A stretch of 43,870 nucleotides of DNA. It comes from Pseudomonadota bacterium. Lineage in GTDB: Bacteria > Pseudomonadota > Alphaproteobacteria > Rhizobiales > Rhizobiaceae. The notes under the pieces are model-generated. The model was not told where the DNA came from. It did no database searches and saw only the letters and a program-made list of their open reading frames with translations. Shown here piece by piece: positions 1-9,492 of this stretch. Where the stretch lies: the NCBI GenBank assembly GCA_023444445.1, contig JAEXMK010000101.1:1-43870 (forward strand), written 5' to 3'. The position numbers were made by a program, and so were the translations under genes. Position 1 is the first letter of the stretch. Each line of letters starts with the position of its first letter.

Positions 1-1
1 G

Positions 2-166
2 CGCGTGGAGCTTTATGAGGCGCTCCAGCGCGAGCACATGGAGAACAGCCCCTTCGTGTTCATGTTCCAGACCACCAAGACCGCTGCCTTCCGCAAGGGC
101 GTTTCCGGCTTCGAACTCGGCGTTCTCTCCGAGGGCAATTCCTACCACGATGCGAAGAAAGCGTGA
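2..166 (+). CDS. Peptide ABC transporter substrate-binding protein, C-terminal end (partial)
   Basis: Only the last 54 codons are inside the window; the gene begins upstream. The reading frame gives RVELYEALQREHMENSPFVF, continues into VFMFQTTKTAAFRKGVSGFE and ends in DAKKA with TGA at 164-166. Its stop overlaps the GTG start of the permease gene (GTGA), as expected for the first gene of a peptide/nickel-type ABC operon. The sequence resembles the C-terminus of family-5 (DppA/OppA-like) periplasmic solute-binding proteins, where a line such as 'SPFVFMFQ' precedes the final strand. The assignment rests mainly on gene order, since two permeases and two ATPases follow directly. The ligand cannot be read from this fragment; the neighbouring D-peptidases suggest peptides. 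Confidence 0.75.
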   Translation, partial: RVELYEALQREHMENSPFVFMFQTTKTAAFRKGVSGFELGVLSEGNSYHDAKKA

Positions 167-1182
167 CATTGAACAAGCGCGTTAAGAGCATATCGTCGAT
201 ACTGAGCAGCGTCCTTTTGACGCTGTTCGGTTTGATGATCATCACCTTCATGATCGGGCGTGTGATGCCCGTCGATCCTGTCATCGCGGCGGTCGGCGAC
301 AACGCGCCCGAAGACGTCATCGTGCGGGTGCGGGCCGAAATGGGTCTCGACCAGCCGCTGGTCGTGCAGTTCTTCCATTATGTCTCGCAGGTTCTGCATG
401 GCGATTTCGGCAATTCGATCCTGACCCGCAATCCGGTCTGGATCGATATCAAGCGCGTTTTCCCCGCTACCTTCGAACTTGCTACCGCAGCCCTCATTCT
501 GGCTGCGCTTATCGGCATTCCACTCGGTGTCTGGGCTGCCGTGAAGCAGGGCAAGATCACCGATCAGGTCATCCGCGTCGTCTGCCTTGCCGGTCACTCC
601 GTGCCTGTTTTCATGCTGGCGCTGATTTCGCTGCTCGTGTTTTACGCCACCCTTGGCGTCGCACCGGGACCGGGTCGTCAGGACATTATCTATGACGGCA
701 TGATCACGCAGGTCACCGGCCTGATGACGGTCGACACGCTGCTTGCGGGCGACTGGGACGCCTTTTACGACGCCATCGCCCACATGGTGCAGCCCGTCTG
801 CATTCTCGCCTATTTCAGCATGGCCTATATCACCCGCATGACGCGCGCCTTTATGATCGACGCGCTGAAGGGTGAATATGTCATCACCGCCCGCGCCAAG
901 GGGCTTTCGGCCATGACCGTCATCTGGGGCCACGCCTTCCCAACGGTCGCCGTGCAGCTCGTCACTGTTCTCGCGCTCACCTATGCCGGCCTTCTCGAAG
1001 GTGCCGTGGTGACGGAAACAGTCTTCAGCTGGCCGGGCCTTGGCCAATATCTCACTGTCTCGCTCATGAACGCGGACATGAACCCCGTCGTCGGCGCAAC
1101 CCTGTTGATCGGCTTCATCTATGTCGCCCTCAACCTGCTCGCAGACGTGCTTTACAGAGTTATGGATCCTCGCGTTCGATGA
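163..1182 (+). CDS. Peptide/nickel-type ABC transporter permease (DppB family)
   Basis: This is a 339-residue inner-membrane permease. The N-terminal helix (about residues 15-35) is followed by the family's conserved periplasmic stretch (about 45-90, 'ADPVIAA'-like, MGLDQPL, HGDFGNSI). After it come several hydrophobic segments and the cytoplasmic EAA-type coupling loop around GEYVITARAKGLS (about 243-255). Length and order fit DppB/OppB/NikB. The start is GTG at 163, overlapping the preceding stop. The stop overlaps the next gene's ATG (1179-1182), so translation is probably coupled. It should pair with the permease at 1179-2081 and the two ATPases downstream to form one importer. The substrate is inferred only from context. 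Confidence 0.93.
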   Translation: MTLNKRVKSISSILSSVLLTLFGLMIITFMIGRVMPVDPVIAAVGDNAPEDVIVRVRAEMGLDQPLVVQFFHYVSQVLHGDFGNSILTRNPVWIDIKRVFPATFELATAALILAALIGIPLGVWAAVKQGKITDQVIRVVCLAGHSVPVFMLALISLLVFYATLGVAPGPGRQDIIYDGMITQVTGLMTVDTLLAGDWDAFYDAIAHMVQPVCILAYFSMAYITRMTRAFMIDALKGEYVITARAKGLSAMTVIWGHAFPTVAVQLVTVLALTYAGLLEGAVVTETVFSWPGLGQYLTVSLMNADMNPVVGATLLIGFIYVALNLLADVLYRVMDPRVR

Positions 1183-2081
1183 TGTTAGCTAATTTCAGAA
1201 ACTGGGCGCTGGATGAAACGCCGCATTCGCGAACACAGGCTGCCTGGGGCAACCGGTATCGCATCTGGCTCAATCTCAAGTCCAATCCGCTGGCGGTGAT
1301 CGGTCTGACGATCATCGTTCTCTTCATTGCGCTGTCGCTGCTGGCGCCCCTGCTTGCGCCATATGATCCGGCGACGCAGAACCTCGGCAACCGCCTGGCA
1401 TTCCCGAGCGCCGAACACTGGTTCGGCACGGATGAGCTTGGCCGCGACATTCTCTCACGTATTCTCTACGGTGGTCGTGTCACGCTTGGTATGGTCATTG
1501 CCGTCGTCGTTCTCGTCGCCCCCATCGGTCTCGCCATCGGCTGCATCGCCGGATATTTCGGCGGTATCGTCGATACGGTGCTGATGCGGGTGACGGATGT
1601 GTTTCTGGCCTTCCCGCGCCTCATTCTTGCGCTTGCCTTCGTCGCGGCTCTAAAGCCGGGTGTAGAAAGCGCCATTCTGGCCATCGCGCTCACCGCCTGG
1701 CCGCCCTATGCGCGTCTGGCGCGCGCCGAAACCATGACGGTCCGCGGCAGCGACTTCGTCGCCGCCTATCGCCTGACGGGTGCTTCCGCCTGGCGCATCA
1801 TTGCACGTCACATCGCGCCACTCTGCGTGCCGAGCCTCATCGTGCGTATCACGCTCGACATGAGCTCGATCATCATCACCGCCGCCAGCCTCGGCTTCCT
1901 CGGCATGGGTGCGCAGCCGCCTTCGCCGGAATGGGGTGCGATGATTGCGACGGCCAAGCGCTTCATCTTCGAACAATGGTGGGTCGCCACCATTCCCGGC
2001 ATCGCCATCTTCCTCGTTTCGCTCGCCTTCAACTTCCTCGGCGACGGCCTGCGCGACGTTCTCGACCCGAAGGGACATTGA
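1179..2081 (+). CDS. Peptide/nickel-type ABC transporter permease (DppC family)
   Basis: This 300-residue permease is the partner of the preceding DppB-like protein. A short cytoplasmic N-terminus leads to a first hydrophobic helix at about 35-55 (LAVIGLTIIVLFIALSLLAP). The DppC-type signature APYDPATQNLGNRL and HWFGTDELGRDILSRILYG follows at about 60-95. The EAA coupling loop lies near SDFVAAYRLTGASAWRII (about 190-207). It starts at ATG 1179, overlapping the upstream stop by four bases (ATGA). Three bases separate its stop from the ATPase start at 2085. No anomalies are visible. Confidence 0.93.
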   Translation: MMLANFRNWALDETPHSRTQAAWGNRYRIWLNLKSNPLAVIGLTIIVLFIALSLLAPLLAPYDPATQNLGNRLAFPSAEHWFGTDELGRDILSRILYGGRVTLGMVIAVVVLVAPIGLAIGCIAGYFGGIVDTVLMRVTDVFLAFPRLILALAFVAALKPGVESAILAIALTAWPPYARLARAETMTVRGSDFVAAYRLTGASAWRIIARHIAPLCVPSLIVRITLDMSSIIITAASLGFLGMGAQPPSPEWGAMIATAKRFIFEQWWVATIPGIAIFLVSLAFNFLGDGLRDVLDPKGH

Positions 2082-2084
2082 GCC

Positions 2085-2911
<827 letters not shown>

Positions 2912-2915
<4 letters not shown>

Positions 2916-3652
2916 TCGACGTCGAAAACCTCCGTATCAAGTTCGGTGACCGCGAAGTGGTGAAGGGCGTTTCCTTTTCGGTGGAAAAGGGCGGCAGCTT
3001 CGGCATCGTCGGTGAAAGCGGCTCGGGCAAGTCCACCATCCTGCGCGCCATGGCCGGCCTCAACGAAAGCTGGGAAGGGCGCATCGCCTTTGCCGGCAAG
3101 GACGCCCCTTTGCGTCGCACGCCGGAATTCTTCCGGCAGGTGCAGATGGTGTTTCAGGACCCCTATGGGTCGCTGCATCCACGCCAGACCATCGACCGTA
3201 TCCTCAGCGAATTGCCGCTGGTGCACGGCATGGACAATATCGAAAAACGCATCCAGCAGGCTTTGTCCGACGTGGCGCTGCCGCAGGCGGTGCGGTTCCG
3301 TTTCCCGCACCAGCTCTCCGGCGGCCAGCGCCAACGCGTGGCGATTGCCCGCGCCTTGATCGCCGATCCGCAGGTGCTGCTGCTCGACGAGCCGACTTCG
3401 GCGCTGGATGTCTCGGTACAGGCGGAGATCCTCAACCTGTTGCAAGACCTGCGCGCAGCGCGCAACCTTACCTATATTCTCGTCAGCCACAATCTGGCTG
3501 TCATTGCGCATCTTTGCCCGCAGGTGGGTGTGATGCTGAATGGCGAGATGGTGGAGCAGCTGAGCGCGGGTGATCTGCGCGAGGGACGGACGAAACATCC
3601 GCATACGGAAGAGTTGCGTAACTTGAGTATCAGGCTGGAAGAGCCGGCCTGA
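2912..3652 (+). CDS. Peptide ABC transporter ATP-binding protein (DppF/NikE-like)
   Basis: This is the second ATPase of the importer, about 246 residues from the ATG at 2912. That start makes an ATGA overlap with the preceding stop. A GTG four codons upstream (2900) is also in frame, but the ATG is preferred because of the overlap. Motifs are Walker A GESGSGKST, Q-loop QDPYGSLHPRQT (diagnostic for DppF/OppF), signature LSGGQRQRV, Walker B VLLLDEPTSALD and H-loop VSHN. It lacks most of the C-terminal extension of classical DppF. It is the last gene of the transporter block; a long palindrome (3680-3819) separates it from the D-aminopeptidase gene. Confidence 0.92.
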
Positions 3653-3679
3653 GTCCACGCTACCATGGATCGAGCGGGT

Positions 3680-3819
3680 GCCGCTCGCTTCTTCTCCCCG
3701 AGGGGGAGAAGGTCGCGGCACCGGGATGAGGGGGAAAGCTCTCCGAATTCCAGCAACGTCGCCCCCTCATCCGACCCTTCGGGCCACCTTCTCCCCCTCG
3801 GGGAGAAGAAACAAGCGGC
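3680..3819. repeat. RIME-like intergenic palindromic element
   Basis: This is an imperfect inverted repeat of about 140 bp filling the gap between the ATPase gene and the D-aminopeptidase gene. Each end carries its own perfect small hairpin: CTTCTCCCC-gag-GGGGAGAAG at 3691-3711 and CTTCTCCCC-cct... -GGGGAGAAG at 3788-3808. The two halves are also complementary to each other over most of their length (GATGAGGGGG opposite CCCCCTCATC). Size, sequence style and position match the Rhizobium-specific intergenic mosaic elements (RIME). It could act as a transcript-stability or partial termination element inside the operon; that role is inference. Confidence 0.8.
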
Positions 3820-3883
3820 GATGGCGGCGATAAACCGTTGTCCTCGCGTGTGAATCCGACCCATAAACACACGAGACCGAGCC

Positions 3884-5395
3884 ATGCCACAGCAACTCCA
3901 CTGGAACGCCGCGTCAACCCTTTCAGAGACCTTCGTCTCCCAGTGGACAGGCAACGAACCGGGCGGGGCCGTAATCGGCTTCGATCTCGATGGCATCCGT
4001 TTTGCCCACGCCGGCGGTGTCGAGAGCCTCTCGACCTTAGCACCCTTCACGCCGCAGAGCGTGGTGCGGTATGCCTCGGTCACCAAACATGCCTTCTGCG
4101 CCATGGTGCTGGCTCATGCTGATCTCATCGGGCTTGACGACCCGCTTGGCAAACATCTACCGGAGCTGCAATCGCCGCTCCGTGATGTCACGGTTGGGCA
4201 GGCGCTGGATATGAGCGGCGGCCTGCCGGATACGCGCGAGTGCCTCTCTTTGCTTGGCCTTTCCGTCTATACCGAAACGAAGGCCGGTCCGCTTCTCGAT
4301 TATCTCACGCGTCAGACCCGTTTGAACTTCGATGCTGGCAGCGAGGTGTCCTATTCCAATACCGGTTATCGTCTGGTGGAAGCGGCGCTGGAGCGCCGGG
4401 GTTTCCGTTTCGATGATTTCGTGCAGCAGCATATAGCCGCGCCGTTCGACGTGTTTCTGAAAGCGCCTGACGTCTGGAACGATCCGGTCAACGGACTTGT
4501 CCCGGGTTACTGGAAGTCTGAAGAGAACTGGCAGCTTTCTGCCGCCGGCCTGCATATTTCCGCATCCGGCAGCCTTGCAGGCAGTGCCGACGCGCTGGCT
4601 CGCTGGCTGCAGGGGCTGATGCGGGGCGAGGGCAGCTTTGCGGGTGTTCTCGACAGGCTTTCGGCTGAGCGGCCACTCGCTGACGGGCGGATGAGCGAAT
4701 ATGGCCTCGGTCTGCGCTGGTCGCATTTGGGCGACCGCCGGTTTGTCGGTCACGGCGGTTCGCATCCCGGCTACAAGACTTGCTTTCTGCTCGATCCTGT
4801 AAACGGCACAGGCTTCGTCGTGGTGTCCAATCGCGAGGATACCAACGGTTTCAAGATCGCACTGGAAAGCATGGCGGCTTTGACCGGCCTGCCTTTGCCC
4901 AAGCCGGCAGCCACCCTGCCGGAAGGCCTCTATGTTACCGAAAGCGGTCCGTGGTGGCTGGAGATCAAGGGCAGCACATCCACCTTCATCGATGGCGACG
5001 ACACGCTTTATGAAGATGCCGAAGGCTGGGTTTCTTCCCGCTCCGCATCTTCTCCGATGCGTCTCAGGTTAGATGGCGATGCCATTGTCGGTGAGGCCGG
5101 TCATGCCGCCCGCCGTTTCCTGCCTGTCGGCGAGCATACGGTGCCGAATGATCTTTCGGGAACATGGCGTTCGGATGAGGGCGCGGAATTTTCGATCGGC
5201 GGTTCGTCGCTGACGATGGGCGTCGGCCCGACCCGCCGCAGCATGCCGCTCAAGGCGCTGGGCAATGGCCGTTTTCTCTTTACGCTCACCGATGGGCCCT
5301 GGACGAAGCGGGTCTGCCTCAACCAGCTCAGCAACGACCGCATCGAGCTTGTCTCCAACCGGGCGCGGATGATCGAGTATTCTCGCAGCCGCTAG
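3884..5395 (+). CDS. dap: D-aminopeptidase (Dap, serine peptidase family S12)
   Basis: This 503-residue protein has a penicillin-binding/class-C beta-lactamase fold followed by two C-terminal barrel-like domains. The catalytic motifs are S65-V-T-K68 (SxxK), Y157-S-N159 (YxN) and H290-G-G292. Their spacing nearly reproduces that of the characterised Ochrobactrum anthropi D-aminopeptidase (about 520 residues; S62xxK65, Y153, HGG at 287). That enzyme releases N-terminal D-amino acids such as D-Ala from peptides and amides. There is no obvious signal peptide, so it is probably cytosolic and acts on imported peptides. It starts at ATG 3884. A class-C beta-lactamase is less likely because of the 500-residue length and the HGG box in place of KTG. 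Context: peptide importer upstream; D-amino-acid transaminase and DmpA peptidase downstream. Confidence 0.88.
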   Translation: MPQQLHWNAASTLSETFVSQWTGNEPGGAVIGFDLDGIRFAHAGGVESLSTLAPFTPQSVVRYASVTKHAFCAMVLAHADLIGLDDPLGKHLPELQSPLRDVTVGQALDMSGGLPDTRECLSLLGLSVYTETKAGPLLDYLTRQTRLNFDAGSEVSYSNTGYRLVEAALERRGFRFDDFVQQHIAAPFDVFLKAPDVWNDPVNGLVPGYWKSEENWQLSAAGLHISASGSLAGSADALARWLQGLMRGEGSFAGVLDRLSAERPLADGRMSEYGLGLRWSHLGDRRFVGHGGSHPGYKTCFLLDPVNGTGFVVVSNREDTNGFKIALESMAALTGLPLPKPAATLPEGLYVTESGPWWLEIKGSTSTFIDGDDTLYEDAEGWVSSRSASSPMRLRLDGDAIVGEAGHAARRFLPVGEHTVPNDLSGTWRSDEGAEFSIGGSSLTMGVGPTRRSMPLKALGNGRFLFTLTDGPWTKRVCLNQLSNDRIELVSNRARMIEYSRSR

Positions 5396-5522
5396 GTCGT
5401 CCGGCCGATCCGGCGATTTGGCCGCAGGTCTGCGCCTTACAAGAGGGTTTCAATCACGCCTCATTGCACCTAATAAAGACGCTTCTGAACAACCGGAAGA
5501 TAATCTGTTGGGAGTATGAGCC

Positions 5523-6419
5523 GTGGAAGTCAAATGGCTCGAGGATTTCCTGGCGCTGGCCGGAACGCTCAATTTTTCGAAGGCGGCGGATGAGCGGCAT
5601 GTGACGCAATCCGCCTTCAGCAGGCGTATCAAACAGCTGGAGGCCTGGGTGGGCGCGACGCTGGTCGACCGTGCCTCCTATCCGTCGCGGCTGACAGAGG
5701 CGGGCGTGAAGTTCGTGCCGGTTGCGCAGGAGACGCTGAAGCAGCTTTACCATGCGCGGCGCACCCTGTTGCAGGAAGAAGGGGCCGATGCCAGAACCGT
5801 TCGTCTGACGGCGCTGCATACATTGTCTTTCACCTTCTTTCCCGACTGGTTGAAACGGGTGAACGAAAAGGCGGGGCCGCTGTTTTCCGTGCTGCGGCCC
5901 GACTCCGGCAGCATGGAGGAGAACCTCAATTCGCTGGTGGACGGGCAGAGCGATTTCCTGCTGACTTATGCCCATCACGAAGTGCCGATGCTGCTCGATG
6001 CGCAGCTTTTCGAGTTTCGCGTGCTCGGTGCGGAAAAGATCATTCCCGTTTCAGCGCCCGCAAAAGACGGTTCACCGCTGCACGCGCTTCAGCAAGATGC
6101 GAAAAAACCCTTCGCTTATCTGGATTATGAAAAAGCGTCGTTCTTTGGGCCTTTGTTGCGCGATCTCCTGAGCGCGCGGTTGCCCAAATTCGAGCGAGTG
6201 CATGAGGGCAGCATGTCGGTGGGGCTGAAAGCCATGGCCATGGCTGGCTGGGGTGTCGCCTGGGTGCCGGAAAGCCTGATGCGGCAAGAGCTGGATAACG
6301 GCACGCTGGTGCGCGCCGCCGATCCAAGTTTCGACATAGCCGTCGATATCAGGCTTTATCGTTCCAAGGAAAACCGCAGGCCCGTTGTCGAGCGTATCTG
6401 GGCGGTTCTCCCGGAGTGA
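5523..6419 (+). CDS. LysR-family transcriptional regulator, HypT-like
   Basis: This 298-residue LysR regulator has an N-terminal winged HTH (about residues 3-62: KWLEDFLALAGTLNFSKAAD, QSAFSRRIKQLEAW) and a C-terminal effector-binding domain. The opening 'E-KWLxDFL' and the overall pattern (FSRRIKxLE, FVxSMSxxLKxMAxxGxGxAWLPE-like end) recall E. coli HypT/YjiE rather than CysB-like or AmpR-like members. The start is GTG 5523, with a GGGAG ribosome site about 10 bases upstream; the nearby ATG at 5515 is in another frame. The gene lies between the D-aminopeptidase gene and the convergent transaminase/DmpA pair, so control of that pathway is plausible but unproven. Confidence 0.88.
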   Translation: MEVKWLEDFLALAGTLNFSKAADERHVTQSAFSRRIKQLEAWVGATLVDRASYPSRLTEAGVKFVPVAQETLKQLYHARRTLLQEEGADARTVRLTALHTLSFTFFPDWLKRVNEKAGPLFSVLRPDSGSMEENLNSLVDGQSDFLLTYAHHEVPMLLDAQLFEFRVLGAEKIIPVSAPAKDGSPLHALQQDAKKPFAYLDYEKASFFGPLLRDLLSARLPKFERVHEGSMSVGLKAMAMAGWGVAWVPESLMRQELDNGTLVRAADPSFDIAVDIRLYRSKENRRPVVERIWAVLPE

Positions 6420-6425
6420 GCGACA

Positions 6426-7292
6426 TCAGATAGCCGTGCGGCGGGCATTTTCAAGATAAAGCTCGCGCAGCCGGCTCACCATCGGGCCGGGCTTGCCGTT
6501 GCCGACGGGTTTGCCGTCGATCTTCGTGACAGAAACCACGAAGTTGGAGGCGCTAGTCAGGCAGGCCTCGTCTGCGTTCATGGCTTCTTCCAGCGTAAAA
6601 GGCCGTTCCTCCAGCGAGAAACCGGCCTCCTTGGCCAGTTGCAGGGCGGCCAGACGCGTGCAGCCGGGCAGGGTCTTGTTGCTGTTGCCGCGGGTGATGA
6701 TCTTCTTATCTGAAGTGACGATATAGGCAGTGGAGGACGCGCCTTCGGTCACGAAACCGTCCTCGATCATCCATGCCTCATCACAGCCTTCGGCCTTGGC
6801 GATGCGCTTTGCCATGACCTGCGGCAGCAGGCAGACGCTCTTGATATCGCGGCGTGCCCAGCGCTGGTCGGGAACCGACTTCACGGAGACGCCGGCCTCC
6901 TCGACTGCGGTGCCAAGCAGCTTTTTTGCCTGGGTGAACATGACGAGCGTCGGCTTGAGATCGGCGGAGAACAGGAAGTTGCGGTCCTCGGCGCCACGCG
7001 TCAGCTGCAGATAGATCATGCCTTCAACGAGGTTGTTGTCAGCAATCAGGCGGCGCTCGGCCTCGACGATGTCCTTCGTCGTGACCGGCAGGGCCACGTC
7101 GATTTCGCGGGCGCTGCGTTCCAGCCGGGCCATGTGCAGGTCGCTGTCGATCAGCTTGCCTTCCAGAACCGAGGTGACTTCGTAAATACCGTCGCCGAAC
7201 AGGAAACCGCGGTCGAAAATGGAAAGGCGGGCGTCCGCTTCGGGCAGAAATTCACCGTTGACGTAAACGATGCGGCCGGATGGGCTGGTCAT
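6426..7292 (-). CDS. dat: D-amino acid aminotransferase (class IV PLP enzyme)
   Basis: This 288-residue fold-type IV transaminase has the PLP lysine K151 in RRDIKSVCLLPQ, the cofactor glutamate E183 in DGFVTEGASSTAYIV, and the substrate-binding arginine in LQLTRG (R99). The N-terminus ESG-like run GRIVYVNGEFLPEADARLSI and the spacing of K and E match D-alanine transaminases (K145/E177 in the Bacillus enzyme). Such enzymes convert D-amino acids plus 2-oxoglutarate to keto acids plus D-Glu. The frame is open further upstream, but the ATG at 7292 is the family start and has a GGAG about 10 bases upstream. It lies 19 bases downstream of dmpA and is probably cotranscribed. A branched-chain aminotransferase is the main alternative. 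Confidence 0.87.
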   Translation of the reverse strand: MTSPSGRIVYVNGEFLPEADARLSIFDRGFLFGDGIYEVTSVLEGKLIDSDLHMARLERSAREIDVALPVTTKDIVEAERRLIADNNLVEGMIYLQLTRGAEDRNFLFSADLKPTLVMFTQAKKLLGTAVEEAGVSVKSVPDQRWARRDIKSVCLLPQVMAKRIAKAEGCDEAWMIEDGFVTEGASSTAYIVTSDKKIITRGNSNKTLPGCTRLAALQLAKEAGFSLEERPFTLEEAMNADEACLTSASNFVVSVTKIDGKPVGNGKPGPMVSRLRELYLENARRTAI

Positions 7293-7311
7293 GAAAACTC
7301 CGTCTGGAAGG

Positions 7312-8370
7312 TCAGGCTGAAACAAGGGTTCTAAGGGCGTCGATGGAAATGGCCTCCACCGTGGAGGCCTTGCCAGTGCCGGCATTAAAGCCGGTTGTCG
7401 TATTGGCCGCGCAGAGCGAATTGAGGATCGCTTCCTCCGTTGCCTCTATCGCGGCTTCGAAAAGGGGTGAAATCGCATCGTTGGAGAACTCAGGATAGTC
7501 CGTCACGGCCTTGCGGCGCGCTGGCGTGCGGCGAAGCCGCTCATCGGTGGAAAATGCCAGCGCGTAATCGCCGGATCCGTTGCTGAGTGCTGCACCCGTG
7601 CGTGCCAGTCCACCGAAGCTTCTGGCGGCGAGGCGCTTCAGATTGCGGGAGGAGAGCGGCGCATCGGTGGCAACAATGATGACAATCGAGCCATCCTTGT
7701 CCTTATGATCAGGGCTGGCATAGGGCTTGCCGCAGACCAGCAGATGCCCGCCGTAATTCGATTGGACGAGAATGCCGAGCGTATAGGTCTCTCCGGCAAT
7801 GGTGACGAGGCGGGAGGCGGTGCCGATGCCGCCCTTCATGCCGAAGGCGACTGTGCCGGTTCCGGCGCCAATGCTGCCCTCGGCGACGGGGCCGGTGGTC
7901 GCATTTTTCAGCGCGGATGAGATTTCCTCAACCGTCGGGCGGCCGGCGCGGATGTCGTTCAGGCGGGAATCGTTGGTCTCGCCGACGACGGCATTGATAG
8001 AGACGACTTTCTCATTGCCCGGCTGTGCCAGCGTATGGTGGTTGATCGCCTCGATGGCACGACCGGTTGCCAGCGTATTGGTGAGGATAACCGGTGTTTC
8101 GAGTTCGCCCAATTCCTCAATCTGGGTTGAGCCTGCAAATTTGCCGAAGCCGTTATAAACGGCGAAGGCGGCGGGCACCTTGTCCTGAAACAGGTTGCCG
8201 CCATGCGGCAGGATCGCGGTTGCGCCGGTGCGGATCGTCTCACCTTCGATGACGGTCGAATGGCTAACAGCCACGCCCGCGACATCGGTTATGGCGTTGA
8301 GCGGGCCGGTTTCGAAATGGCCGGGCCGGAAACCGATATCGCGCAGTCTCGGGCGGGTCGTGTGATGCAT
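7312..8370 (-). CDS. dmpA: DmpA-type L-aminopeptidase/D-Ala-esterase (family P1, self-processing)
   Basis: This 352-residue N-terminal-nucleophile peptidase is made as one chain and self-cleaves. The predicted cleavage site is G227-S228 in DKDGSIVIIVATDAPL, with S228 becoming the nucleophile of the beta subunit. N205 in LVQSNYGG matches the conserved catalytic asparagine region of DmpA. The N-terminus RPRLRDIGFRPGHFETGPLNAITDV is typical of the family. In Ochrobactrum the enzyme releases N-terminal L-residues from peptides and acts on D-Ala esters and amides. The protein has no signal sequence. It is first in a two-gene transcription unit with the transaminase. Beta-peptidyl aminopeptidase (BapA-type) is a related alternative, but those usually carry a signal peptide. 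Confidence 0.9.
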   Translation of the reverse strand: MHHTTRPRLRDIGFRPGHFETGPLNAITDVAGVAVSHSTVIEGETIRTGATAILPHGGNLFQDKVPAAFAVYNGFGKFAGSTQIEELGELETPVILTNTLATGRAIEAINHHTLAQPGNEKVVSINAVVGETNDSRLNDIRAGRPTVEEISSALKNATTGPVAEGSIGAGTGTVAFGMKGGIGTASRLVTIAGETYTLGILVQSNYGGHLLVCGKPYASPDHKDKDGSIVIIVATDAPLSSRNLKRLAARSFGGLARTGAALSNGSGDYALAFSTDERLRRTPARRKAVTDYPEFSNDAISPLFEAAIEATEEAILNSLCAANTTTGFNAGTGKASTVEAISIDALRTLVSA

Positions 8371-8512
8371 CGGGGGATGACTTTTGCGGAATGCGGGCTG
8401 AAATTGGGACGAGTGCGGCTTGTGAAAAGCTTTGCTTGTCCGAACGTTAGCCTAGTTCGCCGGGAAACGGCATCGCAAAAATGGAATAGTTTTATGCGGG
8501 CAATGGATGCGC

Positions 8513-9472
8513 TCAGGAGGCGCGCAGCGCGGGTTCGCCTTCACGCTCCAGCCATTGCCGCATGGCCTCCTCGGTCTCTTCGCGCGTCGGTGCGCCGGCC
8601 CGGCCGCCAAAGACCGTACATTTGAGCGCGGCAGCAACGGAGGAGAGGCGGATGGCGGCGCGGCTTTCCATGCCCTCGGCCATCGCAAGTGCAAACGTAC
8701 CGTGGAAAATATCGCCCGCCGCCAGCGTGTCCACTGCTTCGACCTGCATCGTTGACTGGAAATGCACGGTGGGATCACCGGCTTCCGTCCACCAGCAGCC
8801 TTGCGGACCAGCGGTGACGGCAATGAATGTCTCAGGATATCGCGCATGCAGCACGGGCAGCATGTCTTTCACCGTTTCAAGCCCCGTCAGCCGGGCAGCG
8901 GCGGGTTCGGAAAAAACGATATGGCTCGCGGCTGGCGCAAGCTTCTCAAGGATTTCGAGGGGTGCAACGTCTCCATCAAGAATGGCGGGTTTGCCGAGTG
9001 CGCGTGCCACGGTGAGCACATCAAGCGCCAGTTCCGGCCAGCGCACATCCACCAGAACGGCGTCGAAAGGCGCAATGTCTTGCGGCGTGCACGACCGCTT
9101 CTTCTCGTGCAGCCGGTGATCGTAGAACGGTACGATCAGCCGTTCTCCCCTGTTATCGATGATGATCGTCGACAGGGCCGAGCGTGCGCCGGTCGCAACC
9201 GTCATGCCTGATGTGTTGATGCCGCTTTCGCCGAGATCGCGAAGGATACGACTTCCGGTCTCGTCGTCGCCCACCGCGCCCCAGAGGCTGGCGCGGCCGC
9301 CCATGCGATGCACGGCGTAGGCAGCGCTGGACGCCATGCCTTCGGCGATCTGCAGCATTTCATAGGGCAGGACCTTCCCTTCGCCCTTCGGCATGTCATG
9401 CACACGAAACAGGGTGTCCAGCACGGCTGCACCCACGCAAAGCACATGCTTGCCGCCCGCTTCCTCAACCAT
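8513..9472 (-). CDS. PfkB-family sugar kinase, similar to sulfofructose kinase YihV
   Basis: This 319-residue ribokinase-fold kinase ends with the anion-hole/catalytic motif DTLAAGDIFHG (catalytic D254) and has the N-terminal GG-type substrate lid region (EGMASSAAYAVHRMGG). From memory, the stretches around VDVRWPE (about 142-147), AILDGDVAP (163-171) and IVFSEPAAARLTG (185-197) are unusually close to E. coli YihV. Two of the three YihV sulfonate-binding residues I recall appear conserved (K33 for K27, R144 for R138), while the third (N109) aligns with proline. The substrate may therefore be an acidic sugar rather than fructose or ribose; this is inference. It is the last gene of the operon, 20 bases after the transporter ATPase, with a GGAG ribosome site. 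Confidence 0.82.
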   Translation of the reverse strand: MVEEAGGKHVLCVGAAVLDTLFRVHDMPKGEGKVLPYEMLQIAEGMASSAAYAVHRMGGRASLWGAVGDDETGSRILRDLGESGINTSGMTVATGARSALSTIIIDNRGERLIVPFYDHRLHEKKRSCTPQDIAPFDAVLVDVRWPELALDVLTVARALGKPAILDGDVAPLEILEKLAPAASHIVFSEPAAARLTGLETVKDMLPVLHARYPETFIAVTAGPQGCWWTEAGDPTVHFQSTMQVEAVDTLAAGDIFHGTFALAMAEGMESRAAIRLSSVAAALKCTVFGGRAGAPTREETEEAMRQWLEREGEPALRAS

Positions 9473-9492
9473 TCTCTTCGCTCCTGCCCTGT

